Source: Climacium dendroides (lineage: Eukaryota > Streptophyta > Bryopsida > Hypnales > Climaciaceae). From it: a stretch of 64,000 nucleotides of DNA. Numbering within the stretch: position 1 is the stretch's first letter; each line of letters starts with the position of its first letter. Below the pieces are notes generated by a model that worked only from the letters and a program-made list of their open reading frames with translations, was not told the origin of the DNA and made no database searches. The stretch lies in assembly GCA_950106755.1 (NCBI GenBank), contig OX467087.1:9304047-9368046 (forward strand), in the 5' to 3' direction. This document shows positions 35,861 to 48,300 of this stretch, in pieces. The position numbers and the translations under genes were made by a program.

Positions 35861-37870
35861 AGCGATGTTTGCAGGTCATGGATCAAGGAGCAGTGGATTA
35901 CGACCTCGATGTTGGTCATCTTTATTCACAGCTCTGGGCAGCCACGGTTTATGGCAGTATACTAGTAGTCTTTACGTAAGGGTGTAATATAAGTAGAGGA
36001 GTTGAAAAGATTAGGCCCACACATCTTATCCTTCGGGCATGGTGAGCAACCGGAGTTTGTATTTGAGCAAACCTAGGAATTGTTTAATGTTGTGGTCTCT
36101 GAACTTGAAACTGAATAGTGTGGCCCATTCTTGCATGATTTGACAAGCAGGTACTTCATACAGGAAAAAACCCTAATGTTATCAAGTTGATCATTGTAGG
36201 TACGTGGTCTCAACACTCTAAAACTCTAGAAGGATCTCTAGCTTCCTGTCTATATTTCAAGGTTCTGAACTTCCAAATACTCTTGAGGTATGCATCGGAT
36301 TCTAGTACATTCATGTCGACTTCTGTGAACGTGAGGTCGGAAATAGGTGAATGGGCCAACAATGTTGCAACAGTCGACACAAGTAAGGAACTCACTTGGC
36401 CAAGTGACTTGGGTTGCCCACTTGCATTATGGAGCCGCCTGGAGTTGGGAGATGCGTGACCAATTGAAAGATTATTGACCGAATTCCCATTTGTTGGAGA
36501 CCCGAAGTCTTTGAGGTGGTTTTACTCACTAAGCCTCGTCGAACTACTTTAAAAGTGCCACCCAACTGCATTTGGTTCTTAAACTATCTAAAGCATTGTT
36601 GAATTTTATTGGAATTCAAAAGGAAATTTCAGACTGTCTTCTCATGCAGTTTTTGTACACCAATTAAACAAACTTTGATTTTTGTAAGTACTGAAAATAG
36701 GTGTATTTGGACACCAACTAAATAAACTTTGATTTTTTTAAACACTGATTTTAGATTTACATTTTAGATGAGCATCTCGATGGGATAGATTAGGTACAAT
36801 TACCTTAACCTGTATCCCAAATGGGACCATAAGGCCATCACATGGCTTTTGCAACTACATTTGTAGGAAATTCGAATGTGAACCTCACTAATAGTTTGTG
36901 AATGAAGAAAACTTAGATAATCTTTTTTGTTGAATTTGTAGGTGCAATTTGATCAAGAAATGTTTAAATGTGTGATTTTTGGTGAATTCTTTGAGAATGG
37001 AGAAGGTGTTGTGGGCAACCATTTTACATCGTCATATCTTTTTTTCCACACCTCAAATTGATTTGAAAACTTCACATCAAAATCATAATGATATGTACTT
37101 GTGGGGAAAAATTAAAGTCTTTGAATCACTTTTGAGCATTTTGATTTCAACATACATACACAGTATTGCTTAATTTAACATTTTTCATCAATCATGTCAA
37201 CAATGGCATTTTTACAAAAATTATGATTGATTTTTTTTTCATAAGAAAGCTATATAAGTCTTCTTTCATTTTAATGGTAGTGATCATCAAAATTATTCTA
37301 CACAATTGAGGAATTATGCTTGTCATAAGAGTTAGTAAAAAAACAAGAATTATACTCAAATATCCCTAATCCTTTAGGAGTTATAAGTTCATTTTTGGCT
37401 CTTTGTCTTTAAAAGGCTACTTGATAATTTTAATTTTGTGAGATTTATTTGTTTAAAAAAATTACTAATTACACTATAAGTAGGAGCAAGAAATATTTTC
37501 CTTCCTAATTCCTAGTATATTAAAGCCTTGTAGTACTGTCCTTGTTGTAAATTAAAAGAATTCAAATATGAAATTCATCAACAAAGTGAAATTACTCAAG
37601 TTATTTCAATTAGTGCAAGGGATACTAATTGTTTTATATTTCATTTTCTATTTAATAATATTAAAAAAGAAAAGTATCTTCTTTGTCCTAAACAATATTT
37701 TTTTGTAGAATAATGAGATAACATTGTAAAAAAGTTTTATCATTTTCTCTTTTCACATTAATTGAATTAACATCAGTTTGAATTAGATGAAACAATCTAT
37801 AAGTGCATGCATATCATTCTAATAAGTCTTTTAACTAAAGGTTAGGATACTCGAATGAATAGAAACCTAA
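35861..37870. other. 3' flank of RUNKEL and AT-rich spacer
   Basis: The first few hundred bases are likely RUNKEL 3' untranslated region. Beyond about 36500 the sequence becomes strongly AT-rich, with no gene recognised. A 90-codon open frame at 36187-36459 has no family resemblance. Confidence 0.5.
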
Positions 37871-37879
37871 CCTTGTAGA

Positions 37880-38330
37880 GTAGAGTAGAATTAATCTTAA
37901 CCCCTAAAGTCTCATTGTCCCTTGGAGGACAAAATGGATTTCGGGCAAGCTCCTATAGTCTCAATATTTGATGTGATTTTCTAAATTTTTTTGTGAAGAT
38001 AGAAAAACACATCAACTTTTTGAAAATATAATTTTTATTTCAATGGGAGCCCAATAGTAAAAGTTATGACACAAAAAGCCTCTTTTTAGTTAAACAGTAA
38101 AAAAAAAACTTCAAAAAACCTTCAAGTAAAAATATTTAATTTTTTTTTAATATAGATTATATTTTTATGTACATGGAAAGCTTTTATTCATTCCATTTGG
38201 ATTTGTTGTGTGAAAGTTATGGACAATCTTATTTTTCAAACAATTTAGAGCATTTTCTTGAAAAAATAACTTGTAGGATTTATTTTTGAGTTCAATTTTC
38301 ACAATTTTTCAAAAGAATAAGTTTCACAAG
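37880..38330 (+). repeat. Dispersed repeat family A, copy 3
   Basis: Same orientation as 2880-3240 and inverse to 6660-7075. It includes 'aaaatggatttcgggcaagctcc' followed by 'ttattcattccatttggatt' and 'aaagttatggacaatctta'. It is the copy from which the other two are most easily recognised. Non-coding. Confidence 0.6.
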
Positions 38331-38865
38331 GTCAAGATCTTTTGCTAGAACAATCTCATTGTTGAGATTAGTGTATTTCAATTCATCTTAAAGCTACTAC
38401 CAATTTATATTTTCCTTCAATTTTGAGAGTACTTTTGCTTAACAATTTTTTAATGAGTAAAAACTAAGTGTGTATGTGTGTGCTTTAAAAATTCTTAGAC
38501 TCTCAATTTGATTCTTTATCATATAAAATTCAAAATTCAAAATTAGTAGAGCAAAAATTATAAGTTATGAAGGTTCAAAGTCAAAAAATTGTAATTGAGC
38601 AAGGTGCAAAATTTTTTTGTTTCTTTTACTTTAAATGCAAATATCTTGCAATTTGTACAATCAAAGTTTGTGAAATTTCTTCTACACATTCTTATATTAG
38701 TTTAGTACAAGATTCTACAATTAGATATGCAAAAAAAATATTAAATTAGTTTTTTTGCTCTTTGCTATAGAAATGGCAGTTTTGAGTGGTTTTTGATGGA
38801 AAAAAGACCTTGAGACTTTAAGGGTTAAAGTGGACTAGAATTGAGAAGGTGTTGCAAGTTGCCCG

Positions 38866-39050
38866 ACAATAAATGTATGGTTGGTCATGTAGATGGCCTA
38901 TGACAATAAATGCATGGTTGGTCATGTAGATGGTCTCTAACAATAAATGCATGGTTGGTCATGTAGATGCTCTATGACAATAAATGCATGGTTGGTCATG
39001 TAGATGCTCTATGACAATAAATGCATAGTTGGTCATGTAGTTGGTCTAAG
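38866..39050. repeat. 37-bp minisatellite, five copies
   Basis: Units start at 38866, 38903, 38940, 38977 and 39014, exactly 37 bp apart, each reading 'acaataaatg(c/t)at(g/a)gttggtcatgtag'. Copies differ at only a few positions, so the array is recent or homogenised. Non-coding. Confidence 0.95.
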
Positions 39051-39709
39051 TTAAAGTCTCACTGAAGATCATCTAAGTATGTGAGTCATAATCCCTTATT
39101 GCACCTGTATGCCAAATGCTTCTAAGTTGTTGGAAGCAAAATTAGGGTCAAAACCCAAAATAACTTCGTTTTGGACCAAAAAAACCAACAAAATTCCTCA
39201 GTTTTTCATTCTTGCCATCTAATGCACACCGAGTCCAAGCTGACAGACTACGCCGGAGTCACCTCATTTCAAAAACATGCCAGACTTTTGGATGCAGTTT
39301 CTATGAACAGTTCACAAATCGAGTCGAATGACAGGGGCCTCTGTCACGAGAATCTTAGTTATCCGACGTAATATCTCCACAATTTTACAGTAATCTCCTA
39401 AAAATCACTCTCCTAAATTTGTTATAAAACAAAACTTGTTAGTGACTTCTTAGTGTCACTTATTATTAGTGATTTTGTAAATGAGAAATGCATAACTTAA
39501 TACAAAACTTATCAACTCTAATATTGTAGACGGGTGATGGAGGACGAAGGGAGGTTACCATGAAAATAGACCAAATGTTGGGTTCTTCCGGAACGCACCC
39601 AATGTAGACCTACTCGAGTCTGTACTGTACTCTAATTCCTACAAAGTGAATTATAAGTGTATCTCATAACCTTAATGAAATCCTTCATCTGCATCACCAG
39701 ATTCAGCGA

Positions 39710-40360
39710 CTATTCTTCGCCAGCTATGTTCGATCTCGTGGGATCCAAATGGGACTTGGGGCCATGATGCTTCCAGTTCATCACGCATTCAGGCTGATTC
39801 CCATCTGAGTAAAATCAATTCAACCCTGCAATCTCTTCCACTGACCCGTAGATCAAACAGTATATCATCAAAACGGACATAGAGAGAGTAAATGAATGGC
39901 CAGCAACTTGACTTGAGCAGGAGGCCAATCTATACATAACATTCTTGAACCCAAGTGGAAGAATATCAGTCTGAAAGAAATCATGTAAAAGGTATCACGC
40001 ATGTATAGGCCTGGGTGTGGAACCAAAATTGTTACTAAAATGGTCAGACAGCATTCATTTCAAGTGGAGCTCATAACTTACGCTGACCTGGAGCTCTTCA
40101 AAATGATTAAGAGAACAGTGGAGGGATCAGATGGCGAGGAGAAGATGGAGAACTTGTTAATGCCAAAATCGCAAAGCAAGATATCTTTATGCAGTAGATC
40201 GAGATTCCTGAAGAGGATGAAAAAATAAGTTCAAGAATAATTAATATGTAAACTATGCAACCCACAAGAAGTTCGAACTTATCAGTGAACTAGTTTGTAA
40301 GGGCCAGTATATCCTCGCACAAGTCGATCACCGAGCTTGAAGTTCACGATGCACTCTTTC
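39710..40360 (-). CDS. Possible last two exons of an unrecognised minus-strand gene
   Basis: A speculative model. A 29-nt segment 40360-40332 is preceded on the minus strand by 'gggaatag' and followed by a GTGATC donor. It joins in frame to 39804-39710, which is preceded by 'tttactcag' and ends in TAG. The joined frame reads KECIVNFKLDGNQPECVMNW, then HHGPKSHLDPTRSNIAGEE and stop. Codon-like composition and good splice signals support it. A candidate TATA box (CATATAAGG) lies upstream near 40632-40640 on the same strand. I do not recognise the family and cannot find a convincing first exon. A plus-strand open frame overlaps the intervening stretch (40001-40228). The whole thing could be chance. 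Confidence 0.2.
40001..40228 (+). other. Unassigned 75-codon open reading frame
   Basis: The frame is charged and Lys/Glu-rich in its second half and includes VELITYADLELFKMIKR. The region is less AT-rich than the flanking spacers. It could be a terminal exon of a plus-strand gene or a shadow frame. No upstream exon was found. No function is proposed. Confidence 0.2.
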
Positions 40361-41199
40361 CTATTCCCCTCCAATAACCAATTGAAACATCATTCTTCAG
40401 TCTGCTGGAACGGAAACGATCATACATCACATCGCCTCTTCCGTGCAGAAGAAAAACATCAATATTCAGCACCGGAAGGGAAACGGAGAGAGTGGACCAT
40501 GGATCTACAAACTGCAACACTGACAGGATCGATCTCCACCTCCACAGCCCTGAAGAGTTAAGGAAACAAGCTTGCAAGCTAGGTGCAAGAAGGCACGAGA
40601 TGAGGAATGGTTCTGTGCTGCAAAGCAGAGCCTTATATGCGTAAAGAGTTGGAGTGGCAGCTGACTGGAAATACGAGGGAATTACTCGCAAGCTGGTAAG
40701 GAAAAAATTTACGGTGTCTTCATGTTCCATGGAAGTCTTTCGGGCCTATCACAGCGGTCAATCTCTCCTGTTTTTAGTGCCACCTACTACATGCCCAGTC
40801 ATATATATTCGTTTTATACTCTGGCAAATGTTTAAAAGACTGGCCCTTTTCCAGGTAACGCTGTGGAAGCTCAGATCTACAGTATGCCAGTCCTAGACTC
40901 TGTGAACGTGAAATTCATAGTTTGAATTCGCAGGGAAAATTCGCAGCTTATGAATCCTGGTTCCCAGTTTATTGCCATTTGGGGTTTCCGGTATAGCCCC
41001 AATCAGGGATAATTTGTGCCCTCGATTTTCCCTGTGTGCCGCATTTCTCTTATTACCCCGTTTCCTAGAGCGAAACCATGTTAGGAAAACAAGGATCATC
41101 TCAGTCTCAGTGTGTGATTGTAGGTTTGATCTCCACCATGTTTAACGAATATTTAAACCGTCTATCTTAGCTTACCCCTAACTACTTTTGCGACAACCG

Positions 41200-41620
41200 A
41201 TCTAGAAATCTCGGCAGGTACCTTCGACGCACAAGTCGACGGCTTCAATTCTTCTCTCCCATGCCAGTCCATCGGATTCATGAATCTCAGGCGACCTTGC
41301 CAACCAGCACCGATCGATGCAACTTCATAAATCTAATTTGGCCGCGGAGATTACGAGGCACGCGAAGTCCATTGTTGTGCCACACGACATGCGCAGTTGT
41401 TTTCAAATTGTCTCCCAGTCCACGCCCGTGTCCGTTGCCCGCGTTCCCGTCTCGGTCCTCTGGTACGGACCGTACGGAGGTAGGTGTACGGAGGAGTACG
41501 CGGGGTTGGTACGGCCGGCTAATAATAATTCTCCGGTGAAGAAGGGTTGGCGGAGCGGAAATTGCGTGGCGGTTGTTGACTGAACAGTCCCGGGGAGAGG
41601 ACTCCGCCAGATGAAGAAGT
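41200..41620. promoter_or_regulatory. GC-rich island with five GTAC cores
   Basis: An island of balanced to GC-rich, CpG-containing sequence in an otherwise AT-rich area. Between 41463 and 41512, GTAC occurs five times (41463, 41472, 41486, 41496, 41509). GTAC is the core recognised by plant SBP-box (SPL) factors and of copper-response elements. It may be a promoter, although no confident gene lies next to it. Open frames in both orientations cross it (41317-41583 plus, 41625-41287 minus) but resemble nothing known. Confidence 0.4.
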
Positions 41621-41624
41621 TTCA

Positions 41625-42540
41625 TCGCAAATCATGGACGAAAAAATGAAGATGTTTCCTCAATGCCTTCATCTCGCAGGATCTATGCCTAGTGTACATT
41701 TCAAGAGAATTTCCTGACTTTCCTACACAAGCTAATTCCATGAGTGTGGACAGGTTTATACATGCTCTGGGGCCGGATGGAAGGCTAGCCTGATTTGCCT
41801 TCAATTCAACTCCAATTCACCACTTCAGTCCTAGATAGTGTAAAGTGGTGAGGTCAGATTGAAGATTTATCACTCCGGCTTCAAGTAATATAACATTCTT
41901 GAGCCTTCAAAAGGGTTGCTTTTCCCTTTTGGAACTCTCCTTGAATGAAATTCATCCTGACGTTGTGGTGGGTAGTAAAGAACTCAAAATATAAAGTAGG
42001 AATGTCAGGTGGGTTGTAAAATAAACATGATGGAGCCAATTTTCAATGATCGGATGCATACAAGTAGTGAGTGATGGAGGTATCATAGAATGCGTTGGAC
42101 TTGAATACATGAAACCTAATGGTTGGTTTAGTTTAGTTAAGTTAATGATGCATTCAATTCATTACAATTTAGTTAAGTTTACTGGTTGGTTTCTTAAAAG
42201 GGGAGTCAAATCATCATTTTCTAAAATCTGTGAGAGTACTAGCTACTTGAACTTCACATTAAATTACTTGACTATTTTTTCCTACCCACTGGCTAACTCA
42301 CTCTCTTACAAGTTTGACAAACATTGATGCTTGGCTTTAAAGTTCTATTTGGGTGTGGAATATACCACATCATTCTATCAAAATAAAGGTAGTTGTCTCT
42401 AGTGCTCTAGAATGTTATGAATATAAAGTAATGAGGCTAGATTCTAGAGCCAAATTGAGGATTAATGTATTCTTGTATTTTCTTAAGGCTCAATATAAAA
42501 AATATATTACATACATCTTTTCCTTTTTTTTCCTATTCCT
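41625..42540. other. Spacer without recognised gene
   Basis: Composition drops back to AT-rich after about 41900. Short open frames at 42046-42327 and 42353-42556 lack family resemblance. Confidence 0.45.
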
Positions 42541-42543
42541 CCT

Positions 42544-42740
42544 ATTTCAAAAATAAAAGAAAGAGTATTTTAAATTTTTAAATTTTTATTCTTTTTCTTC
42601 TTGTTTTTCTATTTCAAAAATAGAAGAGAAAGTTTTTTTAATTTTTTGAGCCTTTTCCATTCTCTTCCTTTGTAACTTTCTATTTGAAAAAATGGAGTTC
42701 ATTCACTTTTTTTTAACCTTTTCCTTTCTCTTCACATTAA
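42544..42740. repeat. Degenerate tandem repeat, about 70-80 bp unit
   Basis: Units beginning 'tatttcaaaaata(a/g)aaga' occur at about 42543 and 42610, with a third, more decayed copy ('ctatttgaaaaaatgga') near 42678. Each is followed by T/C-rich tracts (ttttcctttctcttc). Non-coding. Confidence 0.65.
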
Positions 42741-42899
42741 AATTAGAATTGATGTTGAAACTAGAGTTGTAGTCCATATAACTTTCATTTATTTTCATGA
42801 GAATTTATACAATTTCAAGCAATAAATAATGTTTGATCATAAAAGTAATTTGAAGTTTTTCAATCCTCTTTTCACCTGTCAAATCTAAAAGTTGGTCAC

Positions 42900-43345
42900 C
42901 AAAAAAATATGAGGATAAAGGGCCTAACATGCATAACTTCAATTAATTTATGGCTTCTCAAAATCTATTCTACAATTTTTTTAAACGAATTTTCTAAATT
43001 AAACAAGACCACAAGAGGCATATCTAGTGTTGTCACATTTAAGTCATATAACATATAAGATAATGTAATTTTTTCTTTAAGATCTAATGTATTTGAGACT
43101 CATTTTCAAAAGCCCTCAACACTATGAAAGTCAAGATTGCGATGGACACCCTTGTACAAAATCTTGAATAAAAAATCATAATCAATTATTTTCAACAATT
43201 GGATTTTTATGCTAACACTAGACTTCAAAAAGACTTAAAATATATATATAAACTACTCAAAATAGCAACTTGATTAAGTTTTATTAAACTTCAAAGTATT
43301 GTTGACACCAAAATTTGATGCCTTAAACATTTAAAAATTAAAAAC
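42900..43345 (+). repeat. Dispersed repeat family C, copy 1
   Basis: Aligns in the same orientation with 62525-62925. Shared pieces are 'aagatcta(a/c)tgtatttgag' followed by 'ctcattt(t/c)caaaag', 'gtcaagattgc', 'acccttg(t/c)a', 'gacttcaaaaag' and 'ttattgaacttcaaag(t)'. Moderately diverged, non-coding. Confidence 0.75.
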
Positions 43346-43349
43346 AACT

Positions 43350-46300
43350 CTACCAAATAAACATGTACCAAATACAAAATAAAAATAAACATCTTATGTT
43401 GAGTCAGTCAAAAATGATTGAACCAAATAAGCTTTAAAATCTTATATTCAGTTAAGAACAATTTTACAGAACCTCTTATCAAACAAACAAAATTGTATAT
43501 ATTATATTATAATAAATATAATAATTATATTGTAATAATTTTATATAATAAATTATATCAACTATATACACTTTTGCCCCAAAGCCCCCAACTCAGCCCA
43601 CTGCTCCCAATTTTCAAACTAAAATATTGACAACATACAAGCTCCCAAAATTTAGCAATGCAATTTGATGGAAGTTTCTTGAGCTCACAATTAACAAGCA
43701 TGCCCCAAAATAGAAAATAAAAGACTTTGCATTAGTAGACGGTAGAGATTTGTACAATCTAACAAAGGAGCCCAATCGGCCCCAATCCGGCCCCAATCCA
43801 GCCTTAGATGGGAAATTGGGCCACCCCAAACCTTGACTTGATTGCTTCTTTGGGGCTGGATGGTTTGGCACCAAAACCATGCCACCTAAGGTGACACATA
43901 GGATGAGTTGTAGTTCCATCCGAACCCCAAATCCCTTGGTCCGGATTTGGAGAAATAAAGCAATCCTATTGGTTCAAACTTGGAGAGTTTCGGCTAGCCC
44001 TCAATCCAACCCCAAGTATAAACTGGCCCTTTATACATCGGTCTTTAGAATTATTGTATCTCCATTTGGGAGGTACATGTTCACATCTTGTGTCAAAATT
44101 TGAAAAACATTCATTAAAAAATGACTTCATATGCACCTATCCAAATCACTTCAATGTCATTCGGTCATGTAGGGGTTATCCCATAAAGTACCAAGTGTCC
44201 CTTCAACTTACACAAGAAATCTGCGGTAGCTTCCTACGAAGTCATTTCCAATCCAATGTTCATGAATTTTGGATACAATGTGTGAACATATACCTCCTTG
44301 GTGAAAAAACAATTTCTTTTGTCAATTGGATGTCCAAGATCAAAAGTTATACTACCTTGAACTTTGGGGGCAGCTCAGGCAATTTGAGAATCTTTTGAGA
44401 ATCTTTTGCAAAAAAGCTCATCAACTTTTGAAATTTGTCATGTATGTAACAAATAAAATATGGCATACCATCATTTTAAAGAAAACAAATTTTAGTCCTC
44501 AAATCTCATTCTAGGAGGAGTCAAACTTTGTTGGCTATGTTGGGGTTGGTTTTAAGAAATAACATTTTCTTCTAACTTCAAGTCCTATTATCTTGCAATC
44601 AGTAAAGTCAAAATTCTTGAAATTTTTTCCACATATTCCAAATGTTTGTCTTTAACTTTTCATCATTTAGATTCCAAATAAAAATTTCCTCATTGCACAA
44701 GAAATCATAAAAAATGACTCATTTATTGCCAATTCACCTAACCTCCTTGCATTGCAAGGTAATTTAGTATAAGCTAAACATCTTATTTGATTTTAAAATT
44801 TTTCGTGAATGAACCAAACATCATATACTTATGAATGCTTAAAATCCTGACTTTTGAGTAGAGAAAAAATTGTACTCCAAGAAGGCCCAAAGTCTATTGA
44901 CCCTATTTCATAAGAATGAATTTTTTTTCTACTTCAAATGTTATAATCTTTCAATCCAAGTTGTTAAATGGTCTGAAATTTTTCCCACACTTTGTTCAAA
45001 CACTTTAGTTTAGTTTAGTATGGTTGGAGTTTCAAAAAAAAATTCAATTTTTATTTTTGAATTACATACCCCAAAATTGAAAATTTTGACAATGTCTCTT
45101 TGAAAACCCTATGGTTCTTTAGGGGCTAATGATATCCTCTATAAAATAAAAATAAAAATATTTTTTGTAGAAAAATATAGTATAAAACAAATAGTGTGTA
45201 GTGCTCACTAACATAATTAATTTGACATATAGTATCTTGGCAACTTTTGTTCTTTTCTCTTTATCTCAATTTTAGCCATAATAATGATCTTTTTTGAATT
45301 TGAAAACAACTAGAGAATCATATATTATCAAATTAGTTTAACTTCAATTTAAAATTTTGGAAAATTCCTAAAATTGAATATTTTGTCGCAATTTGAATTT
45401 TGGACCTATTTTACCATAAATTGTTGATTTTCTAAATTTTAGTATGATATAATAAATATTTTAAAAACATGATGTTTCAGATTATCAAACACAATTGTAA
45501 AAAAAAATTCAGAATATTTAAGCATATTTTGTATTTGATTTGAATTTTTGACTTTTTTATTCACAAATCATTCATTGTAATTTCAAATTTTTCACAAAAA
45601 TTCATAATTTTCTTACTTATAGAAGACATTTGACAACATCTTTGAAATATATATATATACATCTTATATAAATATAAATACAAATACATCTTATATAAGG
45701 TATCCTCACCTTATTGCAATTCTAGTTGTTTGCCACCAACTTGAATAGAGTTCTTCATTATCCCTTGGAAAGATTAAAGTAGGTCTTGTTCTTGCAATCC
45801 CCCCCCCCCTCTTTTGAAAAATCCAAAGCTGTTGATTTTGGTTTTGAACCTGCCCCTTCCTCTCCGATGTCATTGATCTCCAATTATAAAAGTAAATAAT
45901 TATCATTGATTGTCATCATGAGAGACAAATCTTGATTGCTAATAGTCTTGGATATGAATACAATATGGAATATAAAATATGCATGATATGTAGATTATAC
46001 GGAATATATGCAAAAATATATAGAATACTTACATATTCATACAAAAGTCAATGCATAGTACTTCAAAAGTCAACTAGAGCAACAAAAATGGCAATGACAA
46101 GTCAATGGGTGCATAGCACTTCAAAAGACACATATAAATTACTTTATGTTCATGATTAGAGTTTTTTGTTGTTGTTGGTTAGCATTGTCAATTATGTTTT
46201 GAAACTACTTCAATCAATATTTTTAATGCTGAAGAAGAACCAATAAAAACAAGAAATTAAGCAAGAAATCAAGCCATTCCTCACCTCTAGTGAGATCTTG

Positions 46301-48060
46301 AAGGTATGTATTTGATTCCTAGCCCTCCATCAAATAGAAAATCTATATTTGATTTTTATAAATAATTTATATGCTTTTTCTAGGTTGGATGCTAAAACAT
46401 CTTTGTTCTTTTTTCTATAATTAAAAAATAGTATGTGAAGACATCAAAGGTAAGCAACCAAAGAATCAAAGAACAACAATGTATAGATGCTTTGAGAATT
46501 ACTGAGAAAGAAGGATTCCACAGCATGCCTATTGTGCACTTTGTACAAATGTATGAGAACTACTGAAAAAGAGGGATTTCATAGTGTGCTTGTTGTGCAT
46601 TATGTATAAATGTTTGATTTTTTTTTCTTCCTCATGTACAATATTTTTTATAGAATGAATCTTCTTTAGGAAAACATTTAATTTTTTTCTATAAGGATTC
46701 CTTCCTAATTTTGAATGGCACAAGTTTTATACAAAGAAATTTCCAGTTTACACAATTACTTGAATTATAATTGCAAAGATGATATCATGAAATAATAATT
46801 TTTGAGTTCTAATAACCATGATTAGAGCTTTAATGGTTTGTTGTTCATTCCCTTAATATTTGAAATTGGTGAAATTATGCTCTTTGTAAATTTATCAAGT
46901 CATTGGTGCAAATGCAAATCTCGATATCAATTGCCATGCTTATGAATTTTGAGTGGGGAGTGATATAAAATAATCTTGTTTACTATTAGAGTGTATTTGA
47001 AAAAATAAATGCTGAAATTTTCTGAAAGTTGTATAATTATTATTTTACAAATGTTGGAGGAAAGAGGCAAAAGAGGACGAAGAAGGAGAAAGAGACATAA
47101 GATTGAAGACAAGGTTGTCAAAGAAATTAGGGTTTAGGGCTAGAGCACCCCTTTCAATTTGTGTAAAAATTTTACAACCAATGAAAAACTAGCATGTGTG
47201 CTCTTTTTATAATTCATATTTGGTTTATTGTTTTTGACATGATTTGTCACTATCCATTCAATCTCTCATTGACCCCAATATGACCAAGCATTTGCTCAAT
47301 TTCAACATTGGTAAGTTTTCAAAAGAAATCAATGGAAGTTGAAGAGTTATTTGAAGCAATGAATGAAGGTTGAAGCATCTTGTACTTCAAGGATGTTCAA
47401 TTAAGGGTAGTCTAGATAGTGTCAATAGGTCACAACTCCTTTGAGGGACAATGGCCATTGTTCATCATCAATGATGAATAGTAGCCACATTAAAAAATAT
47501 TGAGATATTGAAATATTTATAGTTATTTATTAATAATAAAATAATAATAAATAAATTCAAAAATAATAGTTTAACATGGTCACACTAATACCACATCAAA
47601 TTCAATATTTATGTAATTTTGTATTTTTTTAAGATATTTTTAAAATTATTTAAGTGAATTGTCTTATACTGATTAGGCCCCCAATTTGTATGCAACCAGA
47701 AAAAAATTGAATTTTTTGAATTTTTTTTCCAGACTGTTATTCCCTATTGTTTTTGATGTTTACAAACTCATGGCTATGAGGGTTCATTTTTTTCCTAATG
47801 TGTTACTATGACCTCAACTTTGAAAATTTGTAGTATATTTATACAAACTCTAAAAAATTTCAAGCCAATTGCATTCACTTTTGCTTTCATTTGCTAACAT
47901 CATGGTGTGATATTTTTCCCACTTTTCAATTAGAACTACTCATTTGAAAAAAAATGTCTACCAGGTTTTATATGAGAACATCAGAACACCTTACTTGCTA
48001 ACAATGAGAAATTAATTGAGATAAACTTTGAAGTTTGAAAAAGTGGTCGTGACCCTTCCT
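43350..48060. other. Gene-free, very AT-rich spacer
   Basis: No gene recognised. A somewhat GC-richer patch at 43750-44030 contains a short direct repeat ('cggccccaatcc') but no recognisable protein. A run of ten C lies at 45801-45810. AT-only dinucleotide tracts are at 43500-43560 and 45645-45700. Part of 44560-45130 resembles families A and D in style ('tatcttgcaatc') but is too decayed to assign. Confidence 0.5.
46494..46615. repeat. 61-bp tandem duplication
   Basis: 'gagaattactgagaaag' at 46494 recurs as 'gagaactactgaaaaag' at 46555. Both continue with matching 'ggatt(c/t)ca(c/t)ag' and 'ttgtgca(c/t)t(t/a)tgta' segments. Two copies, moderately diverged, non-coding. Confidence 0.8.
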
Positions 48061-48069
48061 AACTTAAAG

Positions 48070-48300
48070 GTTACTAGTGTGCCATGTATTGTTGCCACAA
48101 TCAAAAGAAAATTTAATTTTCTAATTTTTTAACTGATAAAAACTTCAAAATTGAATAACTTTTACATTATAGGTTCAATTACCATGGAACGAAGCCTAGG
48201 CACCCTTCCTTGCCAAGGGCTTTCTAACAGTACTAAGCATACTACCGAGGGATACAGTTTGGGAAATCTCACTGTATCAAACAAACAAAACAAACAACCT
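48070..48300 (+). repeat. Dispersed repeat family B, AT-decayed copy 2
   Basis: From 'ctagtgtgccatgtattgtt' to 'aaatctcactgtatcaaac', followed by an A-rich (aaac)n tail. It matches the CpG-rich copy in NDUFAF6 intron 6, with CpG sites mostly changed to TpG or CpA. Confidence 0.8.

Noticed and set aside
38866..39050. Regularly spaced repeats suggesting a CRISPR array
   Set aside because: Units are contiguous with no unique spacers, in a plant nuclear context. It is a minisatellite.
40043..40120. Plus-strand VELITYADLELF, resembling the 'LLTYTDLE' phrase of CCDC61/VFL3 centriolar proteins
   Set aside because: The family's conserved upstream and downstream blocks could not be found on the same strand, and the frame ends soon after. 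One short phrase is not enough.
40095..40207. Minus-strand frame reading LLHKDILLCDFGINKF, like a protein kinase catalytic loop and DFG
   Set aside because: Spacing is wrong (the Asp and DFG are only about ten residues apart), no other kinase motifs lie around, and the overlapping plus-strand frame is equally open. Chance resemblance.
41268..41305. 'aatctcaggcgacc' near the GTAC cluster as a miR398-like sequence
   Set aside because: Only a 7-base core matches, the rest disagrees, and no hairpin partner was found nearby.
43360..46900. Many 60-115 codon open frames in the AT-rich spacer
   Set aside because: Composition is that of random AT-rich DNA, with no conserved motifs, no splice partners and overlapping frames on both strands.
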